DNA of 48,578 nucleotides from Rivularia sp. T60_A2020_040 (lineage in GTDB: Bacteria > Cyanobacteriota > Cyanobacteriia > Cyanobacteriales > Nostocaceae): positions 1-48,578 of the forward strand of contig JACYMD010000041.1 of NCBI GenBank assembly GCA_015272215.1, in the 5' to 3' direction. How positions within the stretch are numbered: the first letter of the stretch is position 1; each line of letters starts with the position of its first letter. This document shows positions 1-6,166 of the stretch, in pieces. The position numbers were made by a program, and so were the translations under genes. The notes beneath the pieces were generated by a model. It did not search any database and was not told the DNA's origin. It worked only from the letters and a program-made list of their open reading frames with translations.

Positions 1-315
1 CGTACAGTTGTGGGTTTGAGCGCCAAGCTTAGATTACAATTACTTTGTCTTGCTGTGGTGGAATCAAGGTGAAGTTTTTGAAGTTTAATCGGGTATGGTT
101 GGTATGGCTGGTGGCGGTTTTACTGTTGATTAGCTTTATTCCCGTGCGGATTGCTGTGACTTTTCGTCAAGCTCCAACTCCCCAGGCTCCGCATTGTGTT
201 GGGGGGTGATTTTGCTCGGACAAGGTTTGCGGGGAAGTTTTGGCTGTCTCGTCGGGATTTGGATATTTGGGTTTCGGATTACCGTTGGAATCTAGATGTT
301 AATCGGCGGATTTTT
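1..315 (+). pseudogene. YdcF/DUF218 unit copy A, 5' fragment
   Basis: This is the head of a unit that recurs several times in the first 6.2 kb. A GTG start at 69 opens a membrane-anchor-like N-terminus (VWLVWLVAVLLLISF). The frame then breaks just before an LGGD motif, and reading continues in another frame as VLGGDFARTRF. The sequence matches copies B and D almost base for base (one C/T difference seen) up to 315. After that it is replaced by the region carrying the first TA module. The family assignment (YdcF/SanA/ElyC-type DUF218, envelope-associated) rests on the complete copies. The copy is not functional. The window edge lies at the unit's own start, so what precedes it is unknown. Confidence 0.8.
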
Positions 316-335
316 GAAAGGTTAGAAAAATCCAA

Positions 336-518
336 CTATAGCGTAGATTTTGCGGATTTTGTTAAGTGTTTCTTAGGAGGCAAAGTTACCGATTGTTTCC
401 CACTTTCGGTTTGTTTTTTGCGCCAATCTGCGAACATTGCTGTAATCTCATAATTAAATGATTTAGCGTATTCCTCGCGATATTTATATATTTCTTCTAA
501 TATTTCATTTGTGAGCAT
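336..518 (-). CDS. Small putative antitoxin, TA module 1
   Basis: A 60-residue charged protein starting MLTNEILEEIYKYREEYA and ending in a Lys-rich PPKKH segment. The start at 518 is chosen because it lies one base after the stop of the upstream PIN toxin gene, which indicates translational coupling; a longer in-frame start at 572 would overlap the toxin extensively. Small proteins of the type (V/I)EEVRKxREEYAxxFNYD..PPKR commonly follow PIN genes in cyanobacteria, so an antitoxin role is a family-and-context inference. The toxin-first gene order is the reverse of classical vapBC. No DNA-binding fold is obvious by eye. Confidence 0.7.
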   Translation of the reverse strand: MLTNEILEEIYKYREEYAKSFNYEITAMFADWRKKQTESGKQSVTLPPKKHLTKSAKSTL

Positions 519-519
519 T

Positions 520-993
520 TTATTCTCCGAGCATTTCGTAGGGGGTACAAATTGTTGGTAACTCATATCCAAAGTCGTAGCATATTCGTGCGAGTTTTTT
601 TTGGATGTGAGCGTTGGCGATATGCTTACAATTCCAGGTTAGCAAATAATCCATGCCGTGAACTGTGGCGATTGCAATATGAGCTGCGTCGTTTGCTGCT
701 TTTGAGGGAAGGTTTGTTTTTGATAAAAATTGAATTACAAGTTCTTCGGCTGCTTCGGTAGGTTCTAATAATTTTAAATCTTGTAACATTTCTAATCTTT
801 GCGATGCAATTTCTGGATCTCCCAATGCTGCTTCGTCTAATACAATTTGTGAAGCGTAGAGGTCTAAATCTGCGCGATATTTGTTCCACCAGTCTCGGGT
901 TAATTCAATATTCGCAGCAAGTATGAGATTTTTGGTCGATCGCGCTGTTAAATAGCCAAATATACTTGTTTCAACGTAAACTGTTTCGTTCAT
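520..993 (-). CDS. PIN-domain toxin (VapC-like), TA module 1
   Basis: A 157-aa PIN-domain protein, predicted Mg2+-dependent ribonuclease toxin. The N-terminus VYVETSIFGYL carries the first acidic residue as Glu, a variant usual in this subfamily. Other acidic positions are in VLDEAALGD, in the central NDAAHIAIA, and in the late motif LLTWNCKHIAN. The start codon (ATG at 993) is the only good one before the first beta strand. The gene is followed one base later by the 60-aa putative antitoxin. It sits where copy A of the DUF218 unit is interrupted. RNase activity is inferred from the family. Confidence 0.85.
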   Translation of the reverse strand: MNETVYVETSIFGYLTARSTKNLILAANIELTRDWWNKYRADLDLYASQIVLDEAALGDPEIASQRLEMLQDLKLLEPTEAAEELVIQFLSKTNLPSKAANDAAHIAIATVHGMDYLLTWNCKHIANAHIQKKLARICYDFGYELPTICTPYEMLGE

Positions 994-1049
994 ATCGAAT
1001 AATCGATTAATTGTTGAAATTTTAAGTCAATTTTGTTTAAAAAGCGATG

Positions 1050-1127
1050 TCATTTGGATAAAAAACGGCTCTCTTGTTCGTATTCTTTTAAACCTCGCTC
1101 GAATCTGTATCGGTTTTCGTACAGTTG
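1050..1127 (-). pseudogene. Glycosyltransferase 3'-end remnant
   Basis: The minus strand encodes QLYENRYRFERGLKEYEQ and then a few residues and a TGA at 1050-1052. This closely resembles the C-terminus of the intact GT4 gene at 6131-7366 (QLYESQYRFERALKEYEQ). No glycosyltransferase body is present: to the right the sequence becomes the head of DUF218 copy B. It is a displaced duplicate of a GT 3' end, and it shows that the duplicated material once included the neighbouring glycosyltransferase. The short length limits certainty, but the residue match is strong. Confidence 0.7.
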
Positions 1128-1760
1128 TGGGTTTGAGCGCCAAGCTTAGATTACAATTACTTTGTCTTGCTGTGGTGGAATCAAGGTGAAGTTTTTGAAG
1201 TTTAATCGGGTATGGTTGGTATGGCTGGTGGCGGTTTTACTGTTGATTAGCTTTATTCCCGTGCGGATTGCTGTGACTTTTCGTCAAGCTCCAACTCCCC
1301 AGGCTCCGCATTGTGTTGGGGGGTGATTTTGCTCGGACAAGGTTTGCGGGGAAGTTTTGGCTGTCTCGTCGGGATTTGGATATTTGGGTTTCGGATTATC
1401 GTTGGAATCTAGATGTTAATCGGCGGATTTTTCATCAAGAAGGGGTACCGGATGAGCGGCTGCATTTTGATTTTGATGCTACTGATACGGTGACGAATTT
1501 TACGAGTTTGGTGGATGATGAAGGTTGGTGCTGGGTTAAGTCATGTTTATTTGATTACTTCCGATTACCATATGCGGAGAGCTAGGGTAATTGCAACGGT
1601 TGTTTTTGGTAGCCGGGGTGTGGTGGTAACTCCGGTTGCGGTGGGTTCGGGGAGGGATGAGGATGAGTCGTTGGTGCGGGTGGTGAGAGATTTTGGGCGT
1701 TGTTTGTTGTGGGTTGTGAGTGGGAGGAGTGGGGCTAGTTTGAATCCGGATTTGAGGTGA
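1118..1760 (+). pseudogene. YdcF/DUF218 unit copy B, full length, frameshifted
   Basis: A complete copy of the recurring unit. The GTG start is at 1186 and the TGA at 1758-1760. Joined across frames it reads as a roughly 190-residue DUF218 protein: an N-terminal hydrophobic anchor, then VLGGDFART, DTVTNFTSLVDD, SHVYLITSDYHMRRARV, GSRGVVVTPVAVGSGR and a C-terminal LLWVVSGRSG. DUF218 proteins (YdcF, SanA, ElyC) act at the cell envelope. Two frameshifts break it, one before LGGD (near 1313) and one between LVDD and the VYLITSDYH segment (near 1520). Copy D has the same two lesions, so the gene was dead before it was copied. TA module 2 follows. Confidence 0.85.
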
Positions 1761-1834
1761 TTTTAATTTGGGTGCGACTTTAGTGATTGAAAAGTTAAGA
1801 TATTCCATATTGATATATAGTTGAAAAAGGTATT

Positions 1835-2080
1835 ATGAGTCAACAGTTGGAAGCAGTTTTAAAGCAAGCCCTTGAGTTGTCACCACAGGAACAGTTGGAG
1901 TTGATTCGATACTTGAGTACTAAAGTATCTGTGCAGTTGGATATTGGGGTAAAGCCAAAGCGTGATATCGCTGATTTCTATGCAGTTGCGCCTAATTTAT
2001 TGTCTGGGGTGGATGCTCAAGTGTGGGTTTCACAACTTCGGGATGAATGGGATGAGCGGGAACCCAATTTAAGAACATAG
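1835..2080 (+). CDS. Putative antitoxin, TA module 2
   Basis: An 81-aa acidic protein with an N-terminal helical segment (LEAVLKQALELSPQEQLELI) and a C-terminal QLRDEWDEREP that could serve as the toxin-binding tail. The helical LSPQEQLELI pattern resembles the DUF2281/addiction-module antitoxins found next to PIN toxins. Its TAG stop is followed two bases later by the ATG of the PIN gene, so the pair forms one operon. Antitoxin function is inferred from size, pattern and linkage. Confidence 0.75.
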   Translation: MSQQLEAVLKQALELSPQEQLELIRYLSTKVSVQLDIGVKPKRDIADFYAVAPNLLSGVDAQVWVSQLRDEWDEREPNLRT

Positions 2081-2082
2081 TT

Positions 2083-2529
2083 ATGAAAATTAGTCAAGCA
2101 TTCTTTGGGGTAAACAAAGTTTTTCTGGACACTGCTCCGATTATTTATGATGTTGAGGGAACGCCAGGATTTGGAGAGGTGGTTCGGGAAGTATTTAATT
2201 TACTTGCTCAAGGTAGCTTTCAGGCTGTTGGTTCACCTGTAACGTTGGCAGAGTGTTTAGTAATGCCAATTCGGTTAGGAAAGCCTCAAATTCAACGAGA
2301 TTTTATTGAGTTATTGACAAATACTGATGGAATTTCATTTATACCGATTACAGCTTCTGTAAGTCAGAAAGCGGCGGAAATAACAGTAAGCTATGGTTTG
2401 AAGTTGCCTGATGCATTGCAGATAGCGGCAGCATTGGTTGCAGGTTGTGATGCGTTTTTAACTAATGATACAGCCCTAATGCGAGTCACTGAGTTGCGAA
2501 TTTTGGTATTAGGTGCTTTACAGATTTAA
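2083..2529 (+). CDS. PIN-domain toxin (VapC-like), TA module 2
   Basis: A 148-aa PIN nuclease. The acidic set is visible: FLDTAPIIYD near residue 16, the Glu in VTLAECLVM, the Asp in KLPDALQIAAAL, and FLTND near the end. It directly follows its antitoxin gene. It lies between the 3' end of DUF218 copy B and a truncated 3' copy (C1). Module 4 occupies the same kind of slot between copies D and E, although its proteins are unrelated to these beyond the PIN fold. Confidence 0.87.
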   Translation: MKISQAFFGVNKVFLDTAPIIYDVEGTPGFGEVVREVFNLLAQGSFQAVGSPVTLAECLVMPIRLGKPQIQRDFIELLTNTDGISFIPITASVSQKAAEITVSYGLKLPDALQIAAALVAGCDAFLTNDTALMRVTELRILVLGALQI

Positions 2530-2555
2530 AAATTTTAGTGTTGTATTGGGATGGT

Positions 2556-2746
2556 GATGCGAGAGATACGGTGACGAATTTTACGAGTTTGGTGGATGAT
2601 GAAGGTTGGTGCTGGGTTAAGTCATGTTTTTTTGATTACCTCACGATTACCATATGCACAGAGCAAGGGTTATTGCCAGTAGAGACGTAACATGTTACGT
2701 CTTTACTTGTAGTCGGGGTGTGGTGGTTTCGGGGAGGGATGAGGGT
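2556..2746 (+). pseudogene. DUF218 unit fragment C1 (3' part)
   Basis: A truncated copy starting just before the DTVTNFTSLVDDE codons and including the SHVYLITSDYH region in altered form. It differs from copies B and D but agrees with fragment E in three ways: the same left breakpoint, the same variant around CATGTTTTTTTGATTACC, and the same roughly 30-bp palindromic insertion. It also has a short deletion after GGTGTGGTGGT and then loses similarity. It is noncoding debris and marks a sub-lineage of the unit. Confidence 0.75.
2679..2706. repeat. Short palindromic repeat inside DUF218 fragment
   Basis: A near-perfect palindrome beginning GTAGAGACGTAACATG, inserted in the DUF218 fragment C1 and repeated at 5913-5940 in fragment E. 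Related palindromes (GTAGAGACGT...ACGTCTCTAC) occur at 26871, 31380, 42363 and 42410, so it belongs to a dispersed family. Confidence 0.8.
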
Positions 2747-2824
2747 GAATCTAAGGTTAAATCTACAGCTATAAACAGTTATTGGCAGACCAAAAAATAA
2801 TGAGCAATGGGGTTCTGGTTGATA

Positions 2825-2884
2825 GGTACAGTTGTGAGTTTGAGCGCCAAGCTTAGATTACAATTACCTTGTCTTGCTGTGGTT
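2825..2884 (+). repeat. DUF218 unit fragment C2 (5' leader only)
   Basis: These 60 bases match the first 60 bases of copies A, B and D (GTACAGTTGTG..GCGCCAAGC), with two substitutions. The match ends before the GTG start codon. The preceding bases (TTCTGGTTGATAG) resemble those before copy D (ATCTGGTTGATAC), which in turn match the right arm of the hairpin beyond copy E. The joint therefore looks like a tandem-duplication junction. Positions 2885-3078 after it hold no recognisable gene or repeat. Confidence 0.75.
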
Positions 2885-3078
2885 TGTAAATTTTATGGAC
2901 TGTACGCTCCGTCTGTCCGTCTCTATGAGCGAGGGCAGAGTGTCAATTGTCACAATTTTTCTGATAGTGCAGGCCGGACAGCCCGCTTTTGGAAAAATGG
3001 AGTGCTTTTGGACAAAACCTTTTATTTGTTCGGTTTACCGTACTAAAGTATTCGGTCGATTAGGGGAAAATCCAATTT

Positions 3079-3501
3079 TTAAGGAATCGACCAATCTACG
3101 ATTTGCAAATCTGGAACTTTTTCAAAATCTTTACGGTTGCGTGTTACTAGTGTTGCACTAGCAGACAGTGTAATAGCAGCAATCCTTAAATCTTGCGTAC
3201 CAATACGAATTTTTGCTGCAACTAATTGGTTATAAATATCAAATGCTGTTTGATCGAAATCAATGATATTTCCTTGACATAAACGGTTAAATGTTTCTTT
3301 CAATAATGCATAAGCTGTGACTAACTCTTGTTTTGATTTTGCCTTTTTGACAACATCTAAGCGACCATACATTTGTTCAACAATTGTGATGATTGTTACT
3401 GCTATTTCCGCAGGATTAACGGCAGCAACTTTACTAATTACAACTGGATTACCCCTTTGAAGTAGGGAAATGTGGTCTGTATCAAGCACCCATAAAGTCA
3501 T
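3079..3501 (-). CDS. PIN-domain toxin (VapC-like), TA module 3
   Basis: A 140-aa PIN protein. It begins MTLWVLDTDHISLLQRG, the usual VapC first strand with the LDTDHIS motif, and has a Glu in TIVEQMYG, an Asp in IGTQDLRIAAI and the late TRNRKDFEKVPDL motif, ending in IVDWS. The length is normal. The antitoxin gene lies upstream, its stop 27 bases away. It is predicted to be an RNase toxin. It faces opposite to the DUF218 fragments on either side. Confidence 0.88.
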   Translation of the reverse strand: MTLWVLDTDHISLLQRGNPVVISKVAAVNPAEIAVTIITIVEQMYGRLDVVKKAKSKQELVTAYALLKETFNRLCQGNIIDFDQTAFDIYNQLVAAKIRIGTQDLRIAAITLSASATLVTRNRKDFEKVPDLQIVDWSIP

Positions 3502-3528
3502 TTTTTTTCAATACCTGAGTTTATTATC

Positions 3529-3915
3529 CTAATCTTGCAAAGAACTATTATCCATATTTTTTTCTAAATTCTCATCTAATTCTTGTCTGTAGTTTTCAAT
3601 CGCTGCGAGCATTTGTTCAAATTGTGGGTCATTCTTAAAAATCCCCGCCATTTCTAACCACGGGTTTTTTCCTTCACGAGATGGTAATTTTATTGGTAAA
3701 GGAACTATTTCCACTTCGGCTAAATGAGCTTCTAAGCGTTGTTGAAGTAGGGTTAATGCTGTGATTTTATCACTTGCTTCTACTTGTAATTCAGGTAAAC
3801 CTGGAACAGTGGCAATTATTTTTCCGTCACTGCTTCGCTTGATGATGGCGTTAATTATTATGTCGCCTTTATTTTGATTTTGCAGTTGTGATGCTAGGGA
3901 TGAAAATGAATTCAT
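3529..3915 (-). CDS. Putative antitoxin, TA module 3
   Basis: A 128-aa protein from the ATG at 3915 (MNSFSSLASQLQ). A further upstream in-frame start at 3993 adds only unlikely residues. The core, IIATVPGLPELQVEASDK, has a HicB-like sheet character, followed by a helix (ALTLLQQRLEAHL) and an acidic C-terminus with FKNDPQFEQMLAAIENYRQEL. Proteins of this type sit upstream of VapC genes in cyanobacteria. Antitoxin function is inferred from linkage; the family is not certain. Confidence 0.7.
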   Translation of the reverse strand: MNSFSSLASQLQNQNKGDIIINAIIKRSSDGKIIATVPGLPELQVEASDKITALTLLQQRLEAHLAEVEIVPLPIKLPSREGKNPWLEMAGIFKNDPQFEQMLAAIENYRQELDENLEKNMDNSSLQD

Positions 3916-4007
3916 AAAAACCCTTGGTTTGTTGTGGTTCCTTTGATTGTAAATGAAGCTGCTGTGATTTACTGTTTTTGTCGCGAATCGCAATATCCTA
4001 TGAAGTG

Positions 4008-4062
4008 GGAGGAGTGGGGTTTGGAAGTATCTGCGTTTGGTTTTAGATCCCCGACTTATGAG
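4008..4062 (+). pseudogene. DUF218 unit fragment C3 (extreme 3' end)
   Basis: A short stretch matching the last codons and the 3' flank of the unit (GGGAGGAGTGGGG, then GATCCCCGACTTATGAGG). It shows that the third array segment also ended with the unit tail and its hairpin before a MITE broke the hairpin loop. No coding potential. Confidence 0.65.
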
Positions 4063-4080
4063 GAGTAATTTGCTGATCTA

Positions 4081-4203
4081 TAGCAAATTTCAGTTGAGTC
4101 CAACACACTAAAACCTCACCCCCTTCCCCTCTCCTTATGAAGGAGAGGGGTTAAGAGGGCGGGGTGAGGTAAAATTTGTATTGCACCCAAGTGAAAACCG
4201 CTA
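4081..4203. mobile_element. MITE-like element, copy 1 (123 bp)
   Basis: The element begins TAGCAAATTTCAGTTGAGT and ends with the reverse complement of TAGCGGTTTTCACTTGGGT, giving imperfect terminal inverted repeats of about 20-25 bp. It is flanked by TA on both sides (4079-4080 and 4204-4205). The interior holds a GC-rich palindromic core (CCCCTCTCCTTATGAAGGAGAGGGG). It interrupts the loop of the DUF218 tail hairpin. The uninterrupted loop survives beyond copy E (TATCTATTTGAATTTCTGG near 6131-6149), which acts as a natural empty site and proves a TA target duplication. Other copies: 19748-19872 intact, 21622-21695 and 22268-22367 partial. Confidence 0.88.
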
Positions 4204-4245
4204 TATTTGAATTCCTGGCTCTTATGTCGGGGGATCTGGTTGATA

Positions 4246-4888
4246 CGTACAGTTGTGGGTTTGAGCGCCAAGCTTAGATTACAATTACTTTGTCTTGCTG
4301 TGGTGGAATCAAGGTGAAGTTTTTGAAGTTTAATCGGGTATGGTTGGTATGGCTGGTGGCGGTTTTACTGTTGATTAGCTTTATTCCCGTGCGGATTGCT
4401 GTGACTTTTCGTCAAGCTCCAACTCCCCAGGCTCCGCATTGTGTTGGGGGGTGATTTTGCTCGGACAAGGTTTGCGGGGAAGTTTTGGCTGTCTCGTCGG
4501 GATTTGGATATTTGGGTTTCGGATTATCGTTGGAATCTAGATGTTAATCGGCGGATTTTTCATCAAGAAGGGGTACCGGATGAGCGGCTGCATTTTGATT
4601 TTGATGCTACTGATACGGTGACGAATTTTACGAGTTTGGTGGATGATGAAGGTTGGTGCTGGGTTAAGTCATGTTTATTTGATTACTTCCGATTACCATA
4701 TGCGGAGAGCTAGGGTAATTGCAACGGTTGTTTTTGGTAGCCGGGGTGTGGTGGTAACTCCGGTTGCGGTGGGTTCGGGGAGGGATGAGGATGAGTCGTT
4801 GGTGCGGGTGGTGCGGGATTTTGGGCGTTGTTGGTTGTGGGTTGTGACAGGGAGGAGTGGGGCTGGTTTGAATCCTCGTTTGGATTGA
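4246..4888 (+). pseudogene. YdcF/DUF218 unit copy D, full length, frameshifted
   Basis: The second complete copy, with a GTG start at 4314 and TGA at 4886-4888. It is nearly identical to copy B, including both frameshifts: before VLGGD (near 4441) and before VGAGLSHVYLITSDYH (near 4650). Its 3' end differs slightly (LWVVTGRSGAGLNPRLD) and matches fragment E better than B. This suggests exchange of tails or separate duplication steps. The left arm of the AGTCGGGGATC hairpin follows at about 4898-4910. It does not encode an intact protein. Confidence 0.85.
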
Positions 4889-5027
4889 TTGATTTTAGAT
4901 CCCCGACTTATGAGGGGTAGAATATAGCCATGAAAATCAGCGTTCGCTTCTGTGGGATAAACTTAACAAGTTAAAATCAATAGGTATACCCCTATTATAT
5001 ATCCCTGTTATATAAGGTAGTAGCTTC

Positions 5028-5333
5028 ATGACTAACACCTCAGAAAATATAAATCTTGAAACAAAAACTTTCCCTGTGCGCTTGGAAAAAGAAGGAGTTA
5101 TTAGTATCCCACAAGCAATGCAGGACAATTTAAGCTTGAGTGAAGGTGACATGCTAACATTCGTTCAAATAGGAGATTTAGTCTTGCTTACTCTCAAAAA
5201 ACTTCAAGTACCACAATTAGCAGATAAAATAGCGGCTTTAAGACAGGATGCTGGCTTGTCAATAGAGGATTTATTAGAAGGACTAGAGCAAGAACGTGAA
5301 GCAATTTGGCTTGAACAACAGAAAGATGCGTAG
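5028..5333 (+). CDS. AbrB/SpoVT-type antitoxin, TA module 4
   Basis: A 101-aa protein with a swapped-hairpin AbrB signature: FPVRLEKEGVISIPQAMQ followed by LSLSEGDMLTFVQIGDLVLL (residues about 15-60). A helical C-terminal tail (IEDLLEGLEQEREAIWLEQQ) should contact the toxin. This family binds its own promoter and neutralises PIN toxins. The last codons overlap the start of the PIN gene by 8 bases, so the two are translationally coupled. Confidence 0.88.
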   Translation: MTNTSENINLETKTFPVRLEKEGVISIPQAMQDNLSLSEGDMLTFVQIGDLVLLTLKKLQVPQLADKIAALRQDAGLSIEDLLEGLEQEREAIWLEQQKDA

Positions 5334-5766
5334 AGTGTTTGCTGATTCAAGTGTAATAATAGCAGGTGCTGCTTCTCGTAAAGGTGCTAGTCGTGCTGTG
5401 CTGATGATGGCAGAAATTGGTCTTTTTCAGCTAGTTATATCAGAGCAGGTAGTAACCGAATGCCAAAATAACCTTAGTAAAAAACTACCTGCGGCTTTAC
5501 CAGTTTTTACGGCATTACTAACTCAAATGAATTTGGAAATTCAGCTAGATCCACCTTTATCTGCATCAAATCCTTGGCATACAATTATTGAAGCTAAAGA
5601 TGCACCAATCCTTGCGGCTGCAATTTTAGCACAAGTTGACCGCTTGTTGAGCTTAAATACTAAGGACTTTACCTCAGAAGTTGCTACTGCAAGTGGATTA
5701 ACAATTCAAACTCCAGCCCAGTTTATTCAAGAAATTCGTGAAATTGTGACTCTTGGCTTGTTGTAA
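5326..5766 (+). CDS. PIN-domain toxin, TA module 4
   Basis: A 146-aa PIN protein from the ATG at 5326 (MRRVFADSSVIIAG). This start overlaps the antitoxin stop; an earlier ATG at 5296 lies well inside the antitoxin gene. Acidic motifs: FADSSV, VVTECQNNL, IEAKDAPILAAAI and SLNTKDF. It belongs to the PIN group paired with AbrB-type antitoxins. It is placed between DUF218 copy D and fragment E. Confidence 0.87.
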   Translation: MRRVFADSSVIIAGAASRKGASRAVLMMAEIGLFQLVISEQVVTECQNNLSKKLPAALPVFTALLTQMNLEIQLDPPLSASNPWHTIIEAKDAPILAAAILAQVDRLLSLNTKDFTSEVATASGLTIQTPAQFIQEIREIVTLGLL

Positions 5767-5792
5767 TGTTAGTTTAAATTTTAGATGGTGCA

Positions 5793-6094
5793 GCTACTGA
5801 TACGGTGACGAATTTTACGAGTTTGGTGGATGATGAAGGTTGGTGCTGGGTTAAGTCATGTTTTTTTGATTACCTCACGATTACCATATGCACAGAGCAA
5901 GGGTAATTGCCAGTAGAGACGTAACATGTTACGTCTTTACTTGTAGTCGGGGTGTTGTGGTAACTCCTGTTGCGGTGGGTTCAAGTAGGGATGAGGATGA
6001 GTCGTTGGTGCGGGTGGTGAGGGATTTTGGGCGTTGTTGGTTGTGGGTTGTGACAGGGAGGAGTGGGGCTGGTTTGAATCCGCGTTTGGATTGA
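5793..6094 (+). pseudogene. DUF218 unit fragment E (3' part)
   Basis: A 3' fragment from DTVTNFTSLVDDE to the stop at 6092-6094, reading RARVIASRDVTCYVFTCSRG where copies B and D read RARVIATVVFGSRG. The change is caused by the palindromic insertion at 5913-5940, which lengthens the sequence by a multiple of three and so keeps the frame. It shares its left breakpoint and the insertion with C1. The gene is headless and not functional. Confidence 0.8.
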
Positions 6095-6103
6095 TTGATT
6101 TTA

Positions 6104-6166
6104 GATCCCCGACTTCTTTGAATAATTTGCTTATCTATTTGAATTTCTGGCTAGAAGTCGGGGATC
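6104..6166. terminator. Hairpin between convergent DUF218 fragment and GT gene
   Basis: The arms GATCCCCGACTTCT and AGAAGTCGGGGATC are perfect complements separated by about 35 bases. The hairpin lies between two convergent genes, so it may act as a bidirectional terminator, though there is no clear T-run. It belongs to the AGAAGTCGGG hairpin family seen at nine other places in the window. The 3' end of the glycosyltransferase gene reads into it. Confidence 0.6.

Noticed and set aside
1313-1760. DUF218 copies read as two separate small proteins or a programmed frameshift
   Set aside because: Each piece is a fragment of one known family, two frameshifts would be needed, and no slippery sequence or structure is evident. 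Pseudogene is simpler.
2807-3161. Two open frames of 79 and 95 codons on the plus strand
   Set aside because: They pass through the DUF218 leader fragment and the antisense of the PIN toxin, with no recognisable motif.
1-6166. Integron-type cassette array
   Set aside because: There is no integrase gene, and the spacers are pseudogene pieces of varying extent, not attC-like sites. The resemblance is only in layout.
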